DNA of 13,468 nt from JAGOUN01 sp040389005. Its GTDB lineage: Bacteria > Pseudomonadota > Gammaproteobacteria > JAGOUN01. Position numbers and translations under genes: made by a program. The notes below the pieces were generated by a model. That model was not told the origin of the DNA, made no database searches, and saw only the letters and a program-made list of their open reading frames with translations. Below, piece by piece: positions 1-6,053 of this stretch. The stretch covers positions 1 through 13,468 of the forward strand of contig JAZKAS010000019.1 in assembly GCA_040389005.1 (NCBI GenBank), in the 5' to 3' direction. Position 1 is the stretch's first letter; each line of letters starts with the position of its first letter.

Positions 1-17
1 TGCGTGCGACGTTAATT

Positions 18-296
18 ATGAAACTCGATTCGGCCAAATTAAAGTTGAATGATATGATTATTGCGAATATGCAATCCTGGTCTTCACGTTTAGTAGATCG
101 CGAGACTGTAGAAAATACCTTAGGTTATTTGGGAATAAGAATACATCCGTCACATCTCAATAAAATTGCGCCGAATATTCGTATTCAAAAAAAACGTACT
201 AACGCTAAAAAAGATTTTTATTCTACTGCTGCAGATTATGGCATCGCAGCGTGGAAAAATGTACGTGCGTGGCTCGATAAACAGGCGATTAATTAA
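18..296 (+). CDS. Unrecognised small protein, possibly a C-terminal fragment
   Basis: An open frame of 92 codons that I do not recognise. The protein is basic, has no signal peptide or membrane segment, and is rich in Lys, Asn and Ile. A Lys-rich stretch lies near residues 58-66, and a Trp-containing end lies at 79-86. No Shine-Dalgarno sequence is visible before the ATG at 18, and the frame is open back to the window edge, so this may be the end of a longer gene that starts outside. It converges on pfkA, with a two-hairpin repeat between the two stop codons. It could be a real small gene, a truncated one, or part of a degraded element. Confidence 0.45.
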   Translation: MKLDSAKLKLNDMIIANMQSWSSRLVDRETVENTLGYLGIRIHPSHLNKIAPNIRIQKKRTNAKKDFYSTAADYGIAAWKNVRAWLDKQAIN

Positions 297-312
297 CGAA
301 ATTATTTTTAAA

Positions 313-372
313 CTCTTGTTGTCGTAACTGCGAGTATTCGAAGTACTCGCAATGGCGTCCCTTGCAGGGACG
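313..372. repeat. Two-hairpin intergenic palindromic repeat, short copy
   Basis: This stretch holds two perfect hairpins: an 8-bp stem at 329-336/344-351 (arm TGCGAGTA, 7-nt loop) and a 6-bp stem at 356-361/367-372 (arm CGTCCC, 5-nt loop). The left flank CTTGTTGTCGT, the GCGAGTA arm and the right hairpin match the longer element at 8581-8680, so both belong to one repeat family. It lies between two convergent stop codons, where it could act as a terminator in both directions. The type resembles REP or MITE elements that are common in host-associated proteobacteria. Confidence 0.75.
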
Positions 373-389
373 TATTTTGAGACAAAAAT

Positions 390-1358
390 TTATTTACAAA
401 TCATTTCATTAATTTCCAACAACTTTCTATCCGTCATTTTTCTCGCCGGTTGATCCGGGTCTGGAAATTCCATTGGCGCCAAGCGATCATTCACTAGTGC
501 GACCATTTTATTATGGTTACCTTCGATAAGCATTTGAATGGCTTTATTCCCCATCAATGACGCGACTTTTCTATCCAGCGCGGAGGGCGATCCACCTCGT
601 TGCGTATGCCCTAAAATACAAACACGATAAACAACGCCGGTTTTTTCACGCAATTGTTTGGCTAATTCAAGCGTATGCCCGGGATGTTCGCCTTCGGCAA
701 CGACCATAATAGAGCTTAGTTTTTTGCGCGAAGGATCTAAAATACGCGCCGCTAATTCATCTACAGACAGAGGCGCTTCTGGGATAAGAATATATTCTGC
801 GCCACCTGCGATACCGACATCCAACGCTAAAAACCCCGCGCGCCTACCCATGACTTCAACCATAAAATTACGATTATGGCTAGAAGCGGTATCACGAATT
901 TTATCAATCGCTTCGAGTGCAGTATTACGCGCGGTATCAAAACCGATGGTATATTCAGTGCCAATAATATCATTATCAATCGTTGCAGGAATGCCCACTG
1001 TCGGCGGACCGCCTTCCGCATATAATAAAGCTGCGCCACGAAAACTCCCGTCGCCGCCAATGACCACCAAGCCGTCAATTTGCTTTTTCTTCAAAAATTG
1101 AACACAGCGCTCGCGGACATTAGAATCAAAAAAAGACAAGCAACGGTCTGTTTTCAAAATCGTGCCGCCTAATTGAATACAATTCGCCATTCCAATCGTA
1201 TTGAGTGGCACGAGCTCTTCAGAAACTAAGCCTTGGTATCCTGAGTAACTGGCATAAACTTCAATGCCATGTGAAAGAGCAGTTCGTACCGAAGCTCGAA
1301 CGGCAGCATTCATGCCGGGTGAATCGCCGCCTGAAGTGAGAATAACTATTTTTTTCAT
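390..1358 (-). CDS. pfkA: ATP-dependent 6-phosphofructokinase
   Basis: Phosphorylates fructose 6-phosphate to fructose 1,6-bisphosphate with ATP, the committed step of glycolysis, in the cytoplasm. From the start at 1358 the protein has 322 residues, close to the 320 of E. coli PfkA. Visible motifs are GGDSPGMN (10-17) at the nucleotide site, GGDGS (101-105), the catalytic loop PATIDND with Asp128 as the expected base, MGRRAG for substrate binding, and GHTQRGGSPS. Gly104 in GGDGS, where pyrophosphate-dependent enzymes carry Asp, points to ATP as donor. The start MKKIVILTSGGD is typical of the family; an ATG six codons upstream (1376) is less likely, although the AGG near 1373-1375 is rather far from the chosen start. 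The gene is divergent from the SIMPL-like gene. Confidence 0.93.
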   Translation of the reverse strand: MKKIVILTSGGDSPGMNAAVRASVRTALSHGIEVYASYSGYQGLVSEELVPLNTIGMANCIQLGGTILKTDRCLSFFDSNVRERCVQFLKKKQIDGLVVIGGDGSFRGAALLYAEGGPPTVGIPATIDNDIIGTEYTIGFDTARNTALEAIDKIRDTASSHNRNFMVEVMGRRAGFLALDVGIAGGAEYILIPEAPLSVDELAARILDPSRKKLSSIMVVAEGEHPGHTLELAKQLREKTGVVYRVCILGHTQRGGSPSALDRKVASLMGNKAIQMLIEGNHNKMVALVNDRLAPMEFPDPDQPARKMTDRKLLEINEMICK

Positions 1359-1408
1359 AGTAATAATACGCCTCATGGAATCATCAATGGCTTCAGTGTA
1401 ATATAGGC

Positions 1409-1429
1409 GGAGGTATTATGAAATATTAA
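1409..1429 (+). other. Three-codon leader ORF (Met-Lys-Tyr) with strong ribosome site
   Basis: GGAGG at 1409-1413 stands 4 nt before ATG 1418, which is followed by AAA TAT and stop TAA at 1427-1429. The main gene has its own weaker site (GAGGG) and starts at 1445, 15 nt after this stop. The best ribosome site in the interval therefore serves a minimal ORF. It may be a leader, a remnant start or chance. Confidence 0.3.
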
Positions 1430-1444
1430 ATAGAGGGTATCTGC

Positions 1445-2155
1445 ATGAAACCATTTAAATTGTCGTTGCTGGGGATAATTTGCGCATCCGTTTTTGTGAC
1501 TTCTTATGCCGATCATCAAAGCTGTCAAAATCAAATTTCCATGCAGCTTCAAGAAGAAGGGTGGGTGAGTAGCACGACCGCTCAAGTGACTGTGAGTATT
1601 CAAGCTGCCACTAATAAAGATAACTCTTCTGAAGTCGTCGCGAGTATCACCAAAAAACTTAAAAGTGTTGTCAATGAAAAAGATCCCGTTGCATGGCGAT
1701 TAGTAGATCTGTCGACTGAAAAAAATAGCGCAGGATTATTTGCTATCTCTGCAAAAATGTCTGCTCGATTGAACAATGCGCAATTAACTCAATTGCAGAA
1801 TATGATTCAATCACTCAATAAAGCGGGCGAACAATATAAAGTGGACAGCATTGATTATCAACCGACATTGGCGGAAATCGCCGATGAAAATACTCGTTTA
1901 CGTGTCTTGTTATATAAAGATGTTTTAGGTCAAGAGCAAATTATTAATTCAGCATTTGCTGATAAAAAATATCAGTTGCAAACATTGAGTTTTGATTCTC
2001 CTTATACTGCGACACCTCGGCCGATGGTCATGTTTGCCGGCAATGCCGCTACACGGCAAGCGAGCGCGTCAACTTCAACACCTTTTAGCCAACAACTTAT
2101 TTTGACTGCGAATGTTACCTTCAGCAGCCCCAATGTAGCATGCGAGAAAAAATGA
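1445..2155 (+). CDS. Secreted SIMPL (DUF541)-like protein
   Basis: A 236-residue exported protein of unknown precise function. Residues 1-22 form a signal peptide with Lys2/Lys5, a hydrophobic core and a likely cut after SYA22. The rest alternates beta-like and helical segments in a way that recalls SIMPL/DUF541 proteins: an early segment rich in Val and Thr, a helix around 'VVASITKKLKSVV', a segment ending 'SAKMSARL', a second helix 'LTQLQNMIQSLNKAG', and a C-terminal strand 'QLILTANVTF'. The match is by overall pattern and is moderate. GAGGG about 8 nt upstream supports the start. The stop overlaps the asd start as ATGA, so the two genes are probably co-translated, although no functional link is obvious. 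Confidence 0.65.
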   Translation: MKPFKLSLLGIICASVFVTSYADHQSCQNQISMQLQEEGWVSSTTAQVTVSIQAATNKDNSSEVVASITKKLKSVVNEKDPVAWRLVDLSTEKNSAGLFAISAKMSARLNNAQLTQLQNMIQSLNKAGEQYKVDSIDYQPTLAEIADENTRLRVLLYKDVLGQEQIINSAFADKKYQLQTLSFDSPYTATPRPMVMFAGNAATRQASASTSTPFSQQLILTANVTFSSPNVACEKK

Positions 2156-3114
2156 ATATCGCCATTGTTGGTGCGACAGGATTAGTCGGAAAAACAGTAT
2201 TAAGTATTTTAAAACAACGTAATTTTCCGATTAATTCACTGTTTTTATTAGCTAGTGAAAAAAGAGAAGAGATCTTATCGCTAGCTGATTTTGATTGGGA
2301 AAAAAACGCCGTTGATATCGCTTTTTTTTGTGTAGGCAATGACTTGAGTTTGCATTACGCCCCCATCGCGCGTGATAGTGGCTGTGTTGTGATCGATAAT
2401 TCATCCGCATTTCGTTATCACGATAATGTTCCTTTGATTGTGCCGGAGGTCAATGGCGATATTTTGCCGTCGGGCTTTTTGTTGACCTCTCGTAGGAGCT
2501 CCCGGCGGTTGCCTTCTATAATTATTGCCAATCCCAATTGTTCCACCATCCAAATGCTATTGGTGCTCGCGCCGATTCACAAAATAGTTGGAATAAAGCG
2601 TGTCATTGTATCGACATATCAAGCCGTTTCTGGCGCTGGTCAAGCGTTAATGGAAACGCTTGAAAACGGGGAAAAAACGGCGAGCAGCATTCATGCAAAC
2701 GTTATTCCACAAATCGATGTATTACAAGAAAACGGTTATAGCCGTGAAGAAATGAAAATGCTGTGGGAAAGCCGCAAAATCTTAAATGCGCCGAATTTAT
2801 TATTATCCGCCACCGCGGTTCGTGTGCCCGTGATGAATGCGCATAGCGAAGCCGTAACCGTTGAAACAGAGAGCCCGTTTAATGTTGCAGAAGCTATTCA
2901 ATGTTTAAAAAACAAACCTGGGTTGATAGTGTCAGAAGATCGCTGGATCACGCCCAAAGAAGTTTCAGGTTATGATGAAGTATTTGTTAGCCGCATTCGA
3001 CAGGATTTGGCATTTGGTGAATACGGCCTTTCATTTTGGATCGTCGCCGATAATCTGCGAAAGGGTGCGGCGTTGAACGCGGTGCAAATTGCAGAGATTT
3101 TTTCAGGCAAATAA
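2152..3114 (+). CDS. asd: Aspartate-semialdehyde dehydrogenase
   Basis: Reduces L-aspartyl 4-phosphate to aspartate 4-semialdehyde with NADPH, feeding diaminopimelate/lysine, threonine and methionine synthesis. The 320-residue protein has the Rossmann motif GATGLVGK (7-14), 'VVIDNSSAFR' (79-88), the active-site motif NPNCSTIQ with Cys130, STYQAVSGAGQ with Gln157, RVPVMNAHSEAV with Arg224 and His231, and the typical end 'FWIVADNLRKGAALN'. I chose ATG 2152, not 2140, because it gives the family N-terminus MNIAIVGATG, has GAG upstream and overlaps the preceding stop as ATGA. Two oddities stand out. About 13 extra Arg/Ser-rich residues lie before the active site (near 107-122), where a repeat element sits. 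The usual segment after LASEKR (38) is about 14 residues short. Confidence 0.92.
   Translation: MNIAIVGATGLVGKTVLSILKQRNFPINSLFLLASEKREEILSLADFDWEKNAVDIAFFCVGNDLSLHYAPIARDSGCVVIDNSSAFRYHDNVPLIVPEVNGDILPSGFLLTSRRSSRRLPSIIIANPNCSTIQMLLVLAPIHKIVGIKRVIVSTYQAVSGAGQALMETLENGEKTASSIHANVIPQIDVLQENGYSREEMKMLWESRKILNAPNLLLSATAVRVPVMNAHSEAVTVETESPFNVAEAIQCLKNKPGLIVSEDRWITPKEVSGYDEVFVSRIRQDLAFGEYGLSFWIVADNLRKGAALNAVQIAEIFSGK
2481..2515. repeat. Palindrome-derived repeat inside asd
   Basis: The core at 2486-2512 matches 8723-8749 at 23 of 27 positions, including an identical 11-base run CCGGCGGTTGC (2502-2512). Over 35 positions the identity is 26. The copy after fabV is a perfect hairpin, while this one has lost much of its pairing. 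In the asd frame it encodes residues around LTSRRSSRRLPS, just before the active-site Cys segment, and it keeps the frame open. This is similar in kind to the palindromic elements found inside Rickettsia genes. Confidence 0.65.
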
Positions 3115-3115
3115 T

Positions 3116-3144
3116 TTGTATAAACCGCGATCCTTTGCTATAAT
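3116..3144 (+). promoter_or_regulatory. Strong sigma-70 promoter with extended -10
   Basis: The -35 is TTGTAT (3116-3121), the spacer is 17 bp, and the -10 is a perfect TATAAT (3139-3144) preceded by TGC, giving an extended -10. It starts two bases after the asd stop. Transcription should begin near 3151, leaving a leader of about 110 nt before the next ATG. Confidence 0.75.
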
Positions 3145-3199
3145 TCTGCGCAAGAGTATGATTTTTTGTGGCTTTATACGGAAAATCAATGACTTAGGG

Positions 3200-3225
3200 T
3201 CTTCGATCAACGGCTTGATCGAAGA
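3200..3225 (+). promoter_or_regulatory. Leader hairpin, 11-bp perfect stem
   Basis: TCTTCGATCAA (3200-3210) pairs with TTGATCGAAGA (3215-3225) around a CGGC tetraloop. It lies in the middle of the 5' leader of the 3264 gene, about 40 nt before the start codon. No U-tract follows directly, so it is more likely an mRNA stability or control element than a terminator. Confidence 0.6.
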
Positions 3226-3263
3226 AAAACGAATGGACGCTATGCGAAAAGCAAGGTGTTTTT

Positions 3264-3596
3264 ATGGCAGTAACTTTATTTGGAAGCTCGTTGGGCTACA
3301 AGCCTGAACAGTCAGAGTTTGCTAATCTTTCAAGGATCGCTGTGGCGCAAAAGTTCCGCAAAGTAGCTGACGAAGGCTTTTCTAACAATCAGGAAAGCGT
3401 TGTGTCAGTGATTGAAGACTTGATGAGCGAAGGATATGATTTTTCAAAGCTTTCCGCCGTCACATTGGCTGAAGTTGATCGTAAATGTGAAAACGTTGGC
3501 TTAAATCGTAAGCATGTTGTCAACGAACTTGAGCAGCAAATTGCTCGCTTCAGAGATAACTTCAAACCAAGCATGATGAGACCTGGGCGCATGTAG
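3264..3596 (+). CDS. Orphan 110-residue soluble protein, unknown function
   Basis: I do not recognise this protein. It has 110 residues, no signal peptide and no membrane segment. Most of it looks helical: 'NLSRIAVAQKFRKVADEGF' (21-39), 'ESVVSVIEDLMSEGYDF' (44-60) and 'NRKHVVNELEQQIARFRDNF' (81-100). It ends in a basic, Met- and Pro-containing tail (KPSMMRPGRM). AAGGTG (3253-3258) lies 5 nt before the ATG. The gene forms its own transcription unit, with an extended -10 promoter, a structured leader and a clear terminator, so it is probably well expressed. The helices and the basic tail could suit a small nucleic-acid- or protein-binding factor, but nothing in the sequence proves this. Confidence 0.8.
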   Translation: MAVTLFGSSLGYKPEQSEFANLSRIAVAQKFRKVADEGFSNNQESVVSVIEDLMSEGYDFSKLSAVTLAEVDRKCENVGLNRKHVVNELEQQIARFRDNFKPSMMRPGRM

Positions 3597-3620
3597 TTTT
3601 TACGCTCAAATAAATTCTAA

Positions 3621-3650
3621 AAAGGCGATCATTGATCGCCTTTTTTATTT
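3621..3650 (+). terminator. Rho-independent terminator
   Basis: GGCGATC (3624-3630) pairs with GATCGCC (3634-3640) around a 3-nt loop, and six T residues follow (3641-3646). Flanking A and T runs lengthen the stem. It ends the unit of the 110-residue protein, 24 bases after the stop. Confidence 0.88.
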
Positions 3651-3730
3651 CTCAATTTTTATTTAATATTTTTTTCGTATTTCCCTGTATTTTTTAAAAT
3701 CTGATCTATACTTAAGGTTTCCTTAAGAAG

Positions 3731-3760
3731 TTACCCACGGAATCTGTGGATAAGTCTGTG
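3731..3760. repeat. 30-bp direct repeat, copy 1 (inverted DnaA-box pair)
   Basis: Identical to 3881-3910 at 26 of 30 positions and exactly 150 bp from it. It contains TTACCCACG (two mismatches to a DnaA box) facing a perfect reverse box TGTGGATAA at 3745-3753, followed by the shared GTCTGTG. Confidence 0.75.
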
Positions 3761-3880
3761 AGGATGTGGCCTATAACGTTTGCAGACGAGCTTGCTTCGT
3801 CGCTTTGAGCCGTTTGAGTTTTTTATTAACACATGTTCTTCTTATTTTCACACTTTGTGCAAAAAAGCTTGCATGAAAAG

Positions 3881-3910
3881 TTACTCACATATTCTGTGGA
3901 TAAGTCTGTG
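3881..3910. repeat. 30-bp direct repeat, copy 2 (inverted DnaA-box pair)
   Basis: Second copy of the repeat, with TTACTCACA (one mismatch to TTATNCACA) facing the perfect reverse box TGTGGATAA at 3895-3903. The last 18 bases are identical to those of copy 1. Confidence 0.75.
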
Positions 3911-4012
3911 TGTACTAGTTTAATAAAGCCCGAAATCCCCTAAGAATCAGTCTTAAGGCCTAATGCACAGTTTTGTTTCAAGATTGTGATTATTATTAAA
4001 AATCAATAAGTT

Positions 4013-4049
4013 AGCATTTTTTGATAGTGTTTATATCGTCAAAAATGCT
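4013..4049. repeat. Inverted repeat in the DnaA-box region
   Basis: AGCATTTTTTGA (4013-4024) faces TCAAAAATGCT (4039-4049), one base different in the T/A run, with 14 bases between. It is AT-rich and not followed by a T-run, so a protein-binding dyad or cruciform is as likely as a terminator. Confidence 0.5.
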
Positions 4050-4229
4050 GAAAAGCTCGATGCCAAGCGTATCTTAATCACAATGTGCATAACTGAGAGC
4101 AAGTTTTGACTTTTTTCTCTACTCAATAGCGTTTATTTTGCTGCTTCATACACTGGATAATGCGTGACTTTATTCCGCACTATCACTAATATATCTCCGC
4201 AGAGTTTTTATCTAAGGAAGGAAAGTTTC

Positions 4230-4847
4230 ATGAAATTTATCAAGTTAGTGTCTCAAAGTGGCTTAGTAGCCGCTTTATTAATGTTTCCACTGTTTTGCTG
4301 GGCATCTTCTTCAACGACAACTTCAGCAGCCTGTACTTGTGGCATGAATAACCCAAACCCACAGCCGCGTTCTTCGCTTCCACTGACCTTTACTTATGCA
4401 TCGGATACCTTAGCCGATATGATGGCTCAAAACCCGCTATTCGTTTTCTTTAAAGTGCCCGCTAATGCAACTTCTACTGATCGATCGGCCTCTTACGAGC
4501 ATTATGCAAAATTGATGCTAGATGTAAAACAAACCACTTTGAGCGAGCTTTCGGGAGCGACAACCGGCATGATCATCGATGGCAAAAATTACATTGTTTT
4601 AGATACTTCTCAATTATCAACCGTGGTTGCTGGAAGCTTTATTATCAATCACAAAGAGTTGCCGACAACTATGCAAAAGATTAAGGCTTTAACGGTGCTG
4701 GATGCGGCCTTGCTCGATAATGAATTTGTCGTGATTGCTTTTAATAGACAAAACGAAGGTTTAAGCAGTTCATTTGCAGCGGCACCCACTTGGGCCAAAA
4801 TGTACATGNNNNNNNNNNTTCCCATGTCTTTTGTGGGAACGAGTTAA
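4230..4847 (+). CDS. Secreted protein of unknown function, interrupted by an assembly gap
   Basis: ATG 4230 follows a very strong ribosome site (AAGGAAGG, 4213-4220) and opens a signal peptide: Lys2/Lys5, a hydrophobic core, and a likely cut after FCWA (residue 28). An ATG at 4164 lacks such a site. The mature part begins with a Ser/Thr-rich stretch and a CTCG motif with two close Cys, and continues with a soluble domain of mixed strands ('YIVLDTSQLSTVV', 'NEFVVIAFNRQNEG'). I do not recognise the family. Ten N at 4809-4818 break the frame, so the end, including the stop at 4845-4847, is nominal. The true protein may be longer or differ in frame after the gap. It is the first gene after the DnaA-box region. 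Confidence 0.7.
   Translation: MKFIKLVSQSGLVAALLMFPLFCWASSSTTTSAACTCGMNNPNPQPRSSLPLTFTYASDTLADMMAQNPLFVFFKVPANATSTDRSASYEHYAKLMLDVKQTTLSELSGATTGMIIDGKNYIVLDTSQLSTVVAGSFIINHKELPTTMQKIKALTVLDAALLDNEFVVIAFNRQNEGLSSSFAAAPTWAKMYMXXXXPMSFVGTS
4809..4818. other. Assembly gap of ten N
   Basis: Ten unresolved bases, probably a scaffolding gap of arbitrary length. The sequence just after it has a short inverted repeat (TTCCCA ... TGGGAA, about 4819-4838), which may have contributed to the break. Missing sequence here could hold the end of the secreted gene or more. Confidence 0.95.
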
Positions 4848-4890
4848 ATAAAATACTCTTTAAATCGCAATTATATCCCTCATAAAGACT

Positions 4891-5223
4891 ATGCTGACAC
4901 TAAAAAGCGTTACTTTCATTACTTTGCTGTGTGTAAGCATAATCTTTCTAGCAGCTGTTTTTTGGAAGAGGCGCTTTTCGAACAAACAAGTCTGGGTGAA
5001 TCCAGTCGTGCAAAAAGTGAGTCTGTCTGCTTCTGTCGAAGATTTTTCGGGAGATAATCGCTATGACACAGAGCTTGATTTGGCTCAAGCCTATTTAGAA
5101 CTGCATCAACATGAAAAAGCGAAGCATTTATTGAAATCAGTGATTGATCATGGTGCGCCACATCAAATTCTTGAAGCACGAAAAATGTTTACTCTTTTAT
5201 TGAAGCAAGAGCGTGGCGTATGA
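4891..5223 (+). CDS. Minimal FimV-like protein (membrane anchor plus C-terminal TPR-like domain)
   Basis: The 110-residue protein has one membrane segment (about 5-24), a basic KRR stop-transfer, a short linker, and then 'YDTELDLAQAYLELHQHEKAKHLLKSVIDHG', which is the pattern of the FimV C-terminal domain and TPR repeats (about 58-103). Full FimV proteins are several hundred residues long, with a periplasmic LysM part, one membrane helix and a cytoplasmic TPR part that takes part in polar assembly and type IV pili. Here only the helix and the TPR-like end are left. Position just before truA, with asd upstream, is the usual place of fimV in gammaproteobacteria and supports the call. Its stop overlaps the truA start as ATGA. 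The ribosome site is weak. Confidence 0.75.
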   Translation: MLTLKSVTFITLLCVSIIFLAAVFWKRRFSNKQVWVNPVVQKVSLSASVEDFSGDNRYDTELDLAQAYLELHQHEKAKHLLKSVIDHGAPHQILEARKMFTLLLKQERGV

Positions 5224-5996
5224 AGATTGCGATGTGTATCTCGTATCAAGGTACCGCGTATCATGGTTGGCAAGCCCAGGTTGAGCATGTGAGTGTGCAA
5301 CGAACCGTCGAGCACGCTTTAAGTCAAATGGCCAATCATCCAGTGGCTATTTGCTGTGCCGGCCGAACGGATGCCGGTGTTCACGCATCCAAACAAGTAT
5401 TTCATTTTAAAACATCGGCAAGACGTGAACTATTTCAGTGGATTCAAGGCACTAACTTTTATTTACCTAAAGATATTCGTATTTTAAGCGCCACCCTAGT
5501 TGATGACGATTTTAACGCACGATTTTCTGCCATCGCACGCGTTTATCATTATGTGATTTATAATCAAACCATCGATTCACCCTTCTTACATAATTTAACA
5601 ACTCTGTGCCGGCAAAAAGTGGATATTGAGGCGATGCAAGAAGCCGCGCTGGCTTTGTTAGGTGAGCATGATTTTAGCGCGTTTAGAGGCAGTCGATGTC
5701 AGTCGCTTTCTCCTGTGCGAACCATGCACTCTATTCAGATTAGAAAAAACGGCGATTTTGTTTTTATTACCTTTAAGGCGAATGCGTTCTTGCATCACAT
5801 GGTGAGAAATATCGTTGGTAGTTTATTGGAAATAGGCCTTTTAAAACAGAAACCGCGTTGGCTAGAAGATGTCTTATTATCAAGAGATCGAAAATATGCC
5901 GGCGTCATGGCGCCGCCAAATGGCTTATATCTAGCCGATGTCATTTATCCTGAGCCCTATATTTTTCCAGAAGCACCATTTCCATTTATTATTTAA
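5220..5996 (+). CDS. truA: tRNA pseudouridine(38-40) synthase TruA
   Basis: Converts uridines 38, 39 and 40 in the tRNA anticodon arm to pseudouridine. The 258-residue protein (E. coli: 270) opens with 'MKIAMCISYQGTAYHGWQAQ', and has the catalytic motif AGRTDAGVHA with the nucleophile Asp51, 'FNARFSAIARVYHYVIYN', 'HDFSAFRG' and 'AFLHHMVRNIVGSLLEIG', all typical of the family. The ATG overlaps the stop of the FimV-like gene (ATGA), so translation is probably coupled. In many relatives trpF follows; here only 57 bp separate truA from accD. Confidence 0.96.
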   Translation: MKIAMCISYQGTAYHGWQAQVEHVSVQRTVEHALSQMANHPVAICCAGRTDAGVHASKQVFHFKTSARRELFQWIQGTNFYLPKDIRILSATLVDDDFNARFSAIARVYHYVIYNQTIDSPFLHNLTTLCRQKVDIEAMQEAALALLGEHDFSAFRGSRCQSLSPVRTMHSIQIRKNGDFVFITFKANAFLHHMVRNIVGSLLEIGLLKQKPRWLEDVLLSRDRKYAGVMAPPNGLYLADVIYPEPYIFPEAPFPFII

Positions 5997-6006
5997 GTGT
6001 TTTTAG

Positions 6007-6015
6007 TGCTACAAT
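6007..6015 (+). promoter_or_regulatory. Candidate extended -10 promoter for accD
   Basis: TGC followed by TACAAT (6010-6015) lies 38 bases before the accD start. No good -35 is seen at the usual distance, as is permitted for extended -10 promoters. It would let accD and the genes after it be expressed apart from truA. Confidence 0.45.
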
Positions 6016-6053
6016 GCGCGTCTTATTTATTGATTTGATAGAAAAGGGTACAC

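Larger units (their letters stand above)
3651..4229. other. Non-coding region with DnaA boxes and AT-rich tract (origin-like candidate)
   Basis: No convincing gene lies here. An AT-rich tract covers about 3641-3700. Three sites match the DnaA-box consensus TTATNCACA on the minus strand: 3745-3753 and 3895-3903 (TGTGGATAA) and 4084-4092 (TGTGCATAA). Near matches with one mismatch occur at 3856-3864, 3881-3889 and 3961-3969. The first two full boxes sit in a 30-bp direct repeat, each opposite a weaker inverted box. Dyads occur at 3711-3727 and 4013-4049. These are traits of chromosomal or plasmid origins and of DnaA-titration sites. No dnaA, dnaN, rpmH or mnmG is nearby, so this may be an accessory DnaA-binding region rather than oriC. 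Confidence 0.5.

Noticed and set aside
313..372. CRISPR repeat
   Set aside because: Only two dispersed copies more than 8 kb apart, without regular spacers or cas genes.
658..1101. Long open frame on the plus strand opposite pfkA
   Set aside because: It lies wholly within the well-supported pfkA gene, has no ribosome site and gives a protein of odd composition.
2140..2151. Upstream ATG for asd at 2140
   Set aside because: No Shine-Dalgarno sequence, and it adds MREK before the family N-terminus; ATG 2152 fits better.
3089..3307. Open frame across the asd end, the promoter and the leader
   Set aside because: It overlaps asd, the extended -10 promoter and the start of the 3264 gene in another frame, and has no ribosome site.
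4230..5223. One broken fimV gene split by the assembly gap
   Set aside because: An in-frame stop at 4861-4863 precedes the 4891 gene after the gap, and the 4230 product has its own signal peptide and no LysM pattern.
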